14,291 nucleotides of DNA. It comes from Comamonadaceae bacterium. Lineage in GTDB: Bacteria > Pseudomonadota > Gammaproteobacteria > Burkholderiales > Burkholderiaceae. The notes beneath the pieces were generated by a model that saw only the letters and a list, made by a program, of their open reading frames with translations, did not search any database and had not been told where the DNA came from. The stretch spans positions 1 through 14,291 of the forward strand of contig CANNNB010000041.1 of NCBI GenBank assembly GCA_947505995.1, in the 5' to 3' direction. Shown piece after piece: positions 10,937 to 14,291 of this stretch. A program made the translations under genes and the position numbers. How positions within the stretch are numbered: the stretch's first letter is position 1; each line of letters opens with the position of its first letter.

Positions 10937-10969
10937 TTGGCATTCTTGTCTGAATAGTTTGGCTATCAA

Positions 10970-11413
10970 ATGACGCAAGTTGATTTCCATTTCAATGCCC
11001 CTGAGAAACTGCCTTATGTGTGCCGCTTGCTAAGAAAAGCCAGCGGTCAAGGCAGTCGTTTGGGGGTTTGGGCAGATCAAGAGACATGCCACTTGCTAAA
11101 TCAATTGTTATGGAATTTAAGTGCATCGGACTTTGTCACACATTGTTTGCTGTCTGAAGCCCCCCAGCTTATTGAACATTCCAGCGTCATTTTGTCACCC
11201 CACTGGGCTGACTTATCTGGCCTTCATCAGCTGAATGTTTACCTCAACCTGAATGAGGTTCCGCCTCCCAATTTCGACAACATCGAGCGTTTGATTGAAG
11301 TTGTTGGACCTGAAGATCGAGACAGATCCAGTGCCAGGCAGCGATGGAAGCATTATTCACAGCTCGGATACCAGATCAACCGATTTGATTTGGCAGCGGT
11401 AACGTCAAATTAG
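10970..11413 (+). CDS. holC: DNA polymerase III subunit chi
   Basis: HolC (chi) links the clamp-loader complex, through psi, to single-stranded DNA-binding protein at the replication fork. The 147-residue product shows the family pattern: TQVDFHFNAPEKLPYVCRLL at the start, a Rossmann-like core with WADQETCHLLNQLLW (about 34-48), and the FVTHCL segment near residues 55-60. The ending SARQRWKHYSQLGYQINRFDL is the conserved C-terminal signature. The pepA-holC order is conserved across proteobacteria, often followed by valS, which is not present here. The start ATG at 10970 gives the canonical N-terminus, though no good Shine-Dalgarno sequence is visible. It probably shares a transcript with pepA. 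No clear hairpin terminator follows. Confidence 0.93.
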   Translation: MTQVDFHFNAPEKLPYVCRLLRKASGQGSRLGVWADQETCHLLNQLLWNLSASDFVTHCLLSEAPQLIEHSSVILSPHWADLSGLHQLNVYLNLNEVPPPNFDNIERLIEVVGPEDRDRSSARQRWKHYSQLGYQINRFDLAAVTSN

Positions 11414-11459
11414 TCTTGGCTTTCTACCTGTTTTTTTCTAAGTTGCTTAAAAAGTCACT

Positions 11460-11473
11460 TTGATATCGATCAA
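11460..11473 (+). promoter_or_regulatory. FNR/Anr-type box, perfect TTGAT-N4-ATCAA
   Basis: TTGATATCGATCAA matches the FNR consensus TTGATNNNNATCAA at all ten defined positions, and the dyad extends by one more base on each side. It lies 60 bases before the start of the substrate-binding protein gene. A -10-like TAATTT at 11495-11500 puts the box centre (11466.5) about 40-41 bases before the expected transcription start. That is the class II activator position, and no good -35 element is present. A member of the FNR/CRP family (Fnr, Anr, Dnr) is the likely binder, which is inference. Confidence 0.6.
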
Positions 11474-11494
11474 ATTTGCGTTATTGTTACGGCT

Positions 11495-11500
11495 TAATTT
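11495..11500 (+). promoter_or_regulatory. Candidate -10 element of the substrate-binding protein gene
   Basis: TAATTT in the run GGCTTAATTTATTC resembles a sigma-70 -10 hexamer. At the 17-base spacing the sequence upstream has no TTGACA-like hexamer, as expected if the FNR-type box recruits polymerase. The expected transcription start is near 11507, leaving a leader of about 27 bases. Confidence 0.4.
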
Positions 11501-11523
11501 ATTCACACGAATTTTTTTATTTC

Positions 11524-11528
11524 GGAGA
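11524..11528 (+). promoter_or_regulatory. Ribosome binding site of the substrate-binding protein gene
   Basis: GGAGA lies five bases before ATG 11534. It is one of the clearest Shine-Dalgarno sequences in the window and supports this start codon, which also begins a proper lipoprotein signal peptide. Confidence 0.7.
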
Positions 11529-11533
11529 CATTC

Positions 11534-12700
11534 ATGAAATTGCCTTCCCTCAAGACCTCCCTAACAGCTGTTGCCGCTGCAGCTGTTGCTTTGACCCTCG
11601 TGGCCTGCGGTAAAAAAGGTGGCGATGGCCCCCCAGTCATCAAAATCGGTCACGTTGCTCCCACCAGCGGCGCCATTGCTCACTTAGGCAAGGACAACGA
11701 AAATGGCGCCAAGATGGCCATCGAAGAGTTGAATGCTGCTGGCATCAAAATTGGCGACAAAGTCGTCAAATTCGAATTGCTGACCGAAGACGATGCCGCT
11801 GATCCTAAGCAAGGTACTGCCGCGGCTCAAAAATTGGTAGATGCCAAAGTGCAAGGCGTGATTGGTCACTTGAATTCCGGCACCACCATTCCTGCTTCTC
11901 AGTTGTACAACGCGGCTGGCATCCCCCAAATTTCTCCCTCTGCAACCAATCCTAAGTACACCCGCCAAGCTTATGCTGGTGCGTTCCGCGTTGTGGCAGA
12001 CGATGTGCACTTAGGTGGCACATTGGGCAAATACGCGGTTGAAACTCTCAAGGGTAAAAATATTGCTGTAATCGATGACCGTACAGCTTATGGTCAAGGT
12101 GTAGCAGAAGAGTTTGAAAAAGCAGTTAAAGCTGCTGGTGGAAATTTGGTTGCTCACGAGTTCACAACAGACAAATCTTCGGACTTCAAAGCCATCTTGA
12201 CAACCCTCAAGGGCAAGAAGCCAGACATCGTTTTCTTCGGTGGTATGGATGCAATTGCTGGCCCTATGCTCAAGCAAATGAAACAACTTGGCATCAGCGC
12301 CAAATTCATGGGTGGTGACGGCATTTGCACAGCTGAGTTGGCCAAGTTGGCTGCTGAAGGTATGACAGACGACAATGTTTACTGCGCTGAAGCGGGCGGT
12401 GTTGAAGGCGAGCAAAAAGCTGGTATGGAAAAATTCCGCGCTGACTTTAAAGCCAAGTACAACGCAGAAGTTCAGGTTTACGCACCCTATGTTTACGACG
12501 CCGTCAAAGTGATGGCTCAAGCCATGGTTACTGCAGGCTCTTCTGATCCTGCCAAGTACTTGCCAGTTTTGAAGTCCATCAACTACAAGGGTGTGACAGG
12601 CGACATCGCATTTGACGAAAAAGGCGATATCAAAAATGGCGCGTTGACTTTGTTCACTTACAAAGGTGGTAAGCGCGAGCAAATCGCTGTGGTTCGTTAA
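11534..12700 (+). CDS. Branched-chain amino acid type ABC transporter substrate-binding lipoprotein (LivJ-like)
   Basis: A periplasmic binding protein of the LivJ/LivK (Peripla_BP_6) group, 388 residues, expected to capture leucine, isoleucine, valine or a related ligand for an ABC importer. The N-terminus has two lysines, a hydrophobic alanine-rich core, and a lipobox LVAC with C25 as the lipidated residue. The mature part begins KIGHVAPTSGAIAHLGKDNENG (about 37-58), the family's first strand-loop. The ligand-site segments SGTTIPAS (115-122) and ISPSATNP (133-140) align with those of LivJ. C265 and C284 could form a disulfide. All six arginine codons are CGC or CGT, which together with the strong ribosome binding site suggests high expression. 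No livHMGF permease or ATPase genes are adjacent and a terminator follows directly, so it is monocistronic. The true ligand cannot be told from sequence. Confidence 0.93.
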   Translation: MKLPSLKTSLTAVAAAAVALTLVACGKKGGDGPPVIKIGHVAPTSGAIAHLGKDNENGAKMAIEELNAAGIKIGDKVVKFELLTEDDAADPKQGTAAAQKLVDAKVQGVIGHLNSGTTIPASQLYNAAGIPQISPSATNPKYTRQAYAGAFRVVADDVHLGGTLGKYAVETLKGKNIAVIDDRTAYGQGVAEEFEKAVKAAGGNLVAHEFTTDKSSDFKAILTTLKGKKPDIVFFGGMDAIAGPMLKQMKQLGISAKFMGGDGICTAELAKLAAEGMTDDNVYCAEAGGVEGEQKAGMEKFRADFKAKYNAEVQVYAPYVYDAVKVMAQAMVTAGSSDPAKYLPVLKSINYKGVTGDIAFDEKGDIKNGALTLFTYKGGKREQIAVVR

Positions 12701-12719
12701 TCACTCGACTGGCCAAATT

Positions 12720-12745
12720 AAAACCCCGCTTTGGCGGGGTTTTTT
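12720..12745 (+). terminator. Rho-independent terminator, probably bidirectional
   Basis: AAACCCCGC (12721-12729), loop TTTG, then GCGGGGTTT (12734-12742) forms a strong GC hairpin running into six T's (12740-12745). It lies 20 bases after the substrate-binding protein stop. On the opposite strand the same stem is followed by TTTTAATTT, so it can also end the converging peptidase transcript, whose stop is at 12766. Confidence 0.9.
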
Positions 12746-12765
12746 GATGGGCAGTTGAAAATTAT

Positions 12766-14291
12766 TTAGGAGTTGAGACCTCGTTTGGTAAGCAAGGGTG
12801 TCACTGTGGGCTCTCTGCCTCTAAAGGCAATGTAAGCAGCCATAGGTTCTTGGCAATTGCCAGCCGAATAAATGTGCTCATAAAGTTTCTTGGCAGGCTC
12901 TGCCGCAAATATATCCCCTGCTTCTAAGAACGCATCAAAGCCATCAGCATCTAACACCTCAGCCCACATGTAGACATAGTAGGCGGAGGCGTAGCTGTTG
13001 GATGAAAACAAGTGCGAAAAATGAGGCAATCTGTGACGCATGCCGATAGCCGTTGGAATTTGAATGGCCTGCAGCTCTTGGGCTTCAAATTTTTGAAAAT
13101 CTATGTTGTCTAAATTTGTATTTTCATGCAAGGTCAAGTCGACCAAGGCGCAAGACACATATTCAACTGTTGAAAATCCTTGATTGAAAGTTTGTGCAGA
13201 TAGGATTTTTTCAATCAGTTCATCGGGCATGGGTTGGCCTGTTTCGGCATGCAGTGCAAATTCTTTCAAAATTTGCGGTTGCATTAACCAGTTTTCATAA
13301 ACCTGTGAAGGGAATTCTACAAAGTCACGCAGAACACTGGTTCCAGAAAGGCGCGGGTACTTCACTTTAGACAGCAAACCGTGCAAGCCATGTCCAAATT
13401 CATGGAACAAGGTTCGAGCATCGTCCATGCTCAGAAGCGTTGGCTTGCCTTCTTCCGCTTGCGAAAAGTTATTGTTGTTTACAACAATGGGGCGAATTTC
13501 TTCAGTCAGGTGCATTGGATCACGGTATGTACTCATCCAGGCGCCAGATCTTTTGCTGCTCCGTGCAAAGTTGTCACTCAAAAATAAACCAACGTGTTGA
13601 CCTTGTGAATCAGTGACTTCCCATCCAGTGACTGAGTCGTGGTATTTGGCGATGTTGGTTACTTGCTTGAATTGAACGCCAAATAAACGACTTGCCACTG
13701 TGAACATGGCTTCCATGAGTTTGTTCAGTTGCAAGTAAGGTTTAATTTCTGCTTCATTCAAATCGAATTGTTCTTTTCGAACACGTTCTGTCCAGTAGTG
13801 CCAGTCCCAGGCGGCCAGATCTTCGAGACCAGATAATTTTTTCAGGTCGTGTCCTTCAGCGATGGCTTTCAATCTGGCCGGCGTCCAAACTCGCATGAGT
13901 AATTCTCTTGCTTTTGCTGCGCTTCCCGCCATGGTGTCTGCCAATGCATAGTCGGAAAAATTTTGATATCCCAGCAAGCGTGCTTGTGCCAAACGGATCT
14001 TTAATATTTCGTGCATCACCTCTTCATTGTTGTGAATTCCAGGGTTTTCGCCACGCTTGCACCAAGCTGTCCACATGGTTTCTCGCAAGTCACGACGATC
14101 AGAAAATGTCATGAAGGGTGTGATGGAGGATCTAGAAAGCGTGAAGGCATGGGCGTTGGCCTGAGAAAGGTTGCGGTCGCGTGCCAGTTGCTTAGCGGCA
14201 CTTTTGACAAAGTCTGGCAGGCCTTTGAGTTGCTCTTCCTCGGTAAGGATTAAGCAAAAAACGGCTTCATCTGCCAAAACGTTTTGTGAAA
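12766..14291 (-). CDS. M3 family zinc metallopeptidase, Dcp-type (N-terminus cut by window edge)
   Basis: The C-terminal 508 or so residues of a thimet-oligopeptidase-family enzyme that degrades short cytoplasmic or periplasmic peptides. The frame is open to the right edge, so the TTG at 14277 is internal. The zinc motif HEFGH is at 13390-13404, with the third ligand glutamate (codon 13315-13317, in FVEFPSQ) 28 residues after the catalytic glutamate, as in the family. LSGTSVLRDFVEFPSQVYENW, the tyrosine-rich YASAYYVYMWAEVL and the ending TPLLTKRGLNS look closer to peptidyl-dipeptidase Dcp than to oligopeptidase A. Oligopeptidase A (prlC/opdA) remains possible because the subfamilies share the catalytic domain. 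Roughly 170-180 N-terminal residues are expected outside the window. It ends tail to tail with the substrate-binding protein gene across a shared terminator. Confidence 0.92.
   Translation of the reverse strand, partial: SQNVLADEAVFCLILTEEEQLKGLPDFVKSAAKQLARDRNLSQANAHAFTLSRSSITPFMTFSDRRDLRETMWTAWCKRGENPGIHNNEEVMHEILKIRLAQARLLGYQNFSDYALADTMAGSAAKARELLMRVWTPARLKAIAEGHDLKKLSGLEDLAAWDWHYWTERVRKEQFDLNEAEIKPYLQLNKLMEAMFTVASRLFGVQFKQVTNIAKYHDSVTGWEVTDSQGQHVGLFLSDNFARSSKRSGAWMSTYRDPMHLTEEIRPIVVNNNNFSQAEEGKPTLLSMDDARTLFHEFGHGLHGLLSKVKYPRLSGTSVLRDFVEFPSQVYENWLMQPQILKEFALHAETGQPMPDELIEKILSAQTFNQGFSTVEYVSCALVDLTLHENTNLDNIDFQKFEAQELQAIQIPTAIGMRHRLPHFSHLFSSNSYASAYYVYMWAEVLDADGFDAFLEAGDIFAAEPAKKLYEHIYSAGNCQEPMAAYIAFRGREPTVTPLLTKRGLNS

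Noticed and set aside
11431..11437. Run of seven T's after holC as a terminator
   Set aside because: No GC-rich stem precedes it, so there is no intrinsic terminator structure.
12011..12682. 223-residue open frame antisense to the substrate-binding protein gene
   Set aside because: The plus strand encodes a clear LivJ-like protein with signal peptide and biased codons. The antisense frame is rich in Cys, Phe and His, typical of a shadow frame, and has no ribosome binding site.

Overview
This window looks like a core-genome segment of a betaproteobacterium, most likely Burkholderiales and close to Comamonadaceae. The reasons are the gene order smc-zipA-ligA-def, a complete CysB, a small CbiX-type chelatase beside cysB, and an lptF/lptG pair divergent from pepA-holC. 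Base composition is near one half G+C by eye, which is low for Comamonadaceae, so I do not name a genus. No mobile element, RNA gene, CRISPR array or prophage gene was seen. No gap without a gene exceeds about 120 bases.

Layout. From 1 to 4563 a plus-strand run carries the 3' end of smc (chromosome condensation), a zipA-like divisome gene, ligA (NAD-dependent DNA ligase) and def (peptide deformylase), tightly packed and partly overlapping. It meets a minus-strand run tail to tail at 4560-4563, where the two stop codons overlap. The minus-strand run reads from 9389 down to 4560: lptF, lptG, a CbiX/SirB-like chelatase, cysB and a class I aminotransferase of the YbdL (methionine aminotransferase) type. 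lptF and lptG are two halves of the LPS export permease. The last three genes make a sulfur-flavoured group: siroheme for sulfite reductase, the cysteine regulon activator, and a transaminase probably acting on methionine or its keto acid.

From 9413 to 11413 pepA and holC run on the plus strand, divergent from lptF with only 23 bases between start codons. A 120-base intergenic region then precedes an orphan branched-chain amino acid type ABC substrate-binding lipoprotein (11534-12700). This gene has a strong ribosome binding site and its own rho-independent terminator. Its upstream region holds a perfect FNR/Anr-type box (TTGAT-N4-ATCAA) placed correctly for a class II activated promoter. The window closes with the C-terminal three quarters of an M3 metallopeptidase of the Dcp type on the minus strand.

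I found no new multi-gene system. The points most worth a second look are regulatory or small-scale: the FNR-type box ahead of the orphan transporter protein, a 9-bp inverted repeat ahead of cysB, a 15-bp tandem repeat with dnaX-like slippery heptamers at the 3' end of pepA, and the very tight lptF/pepA divergence.
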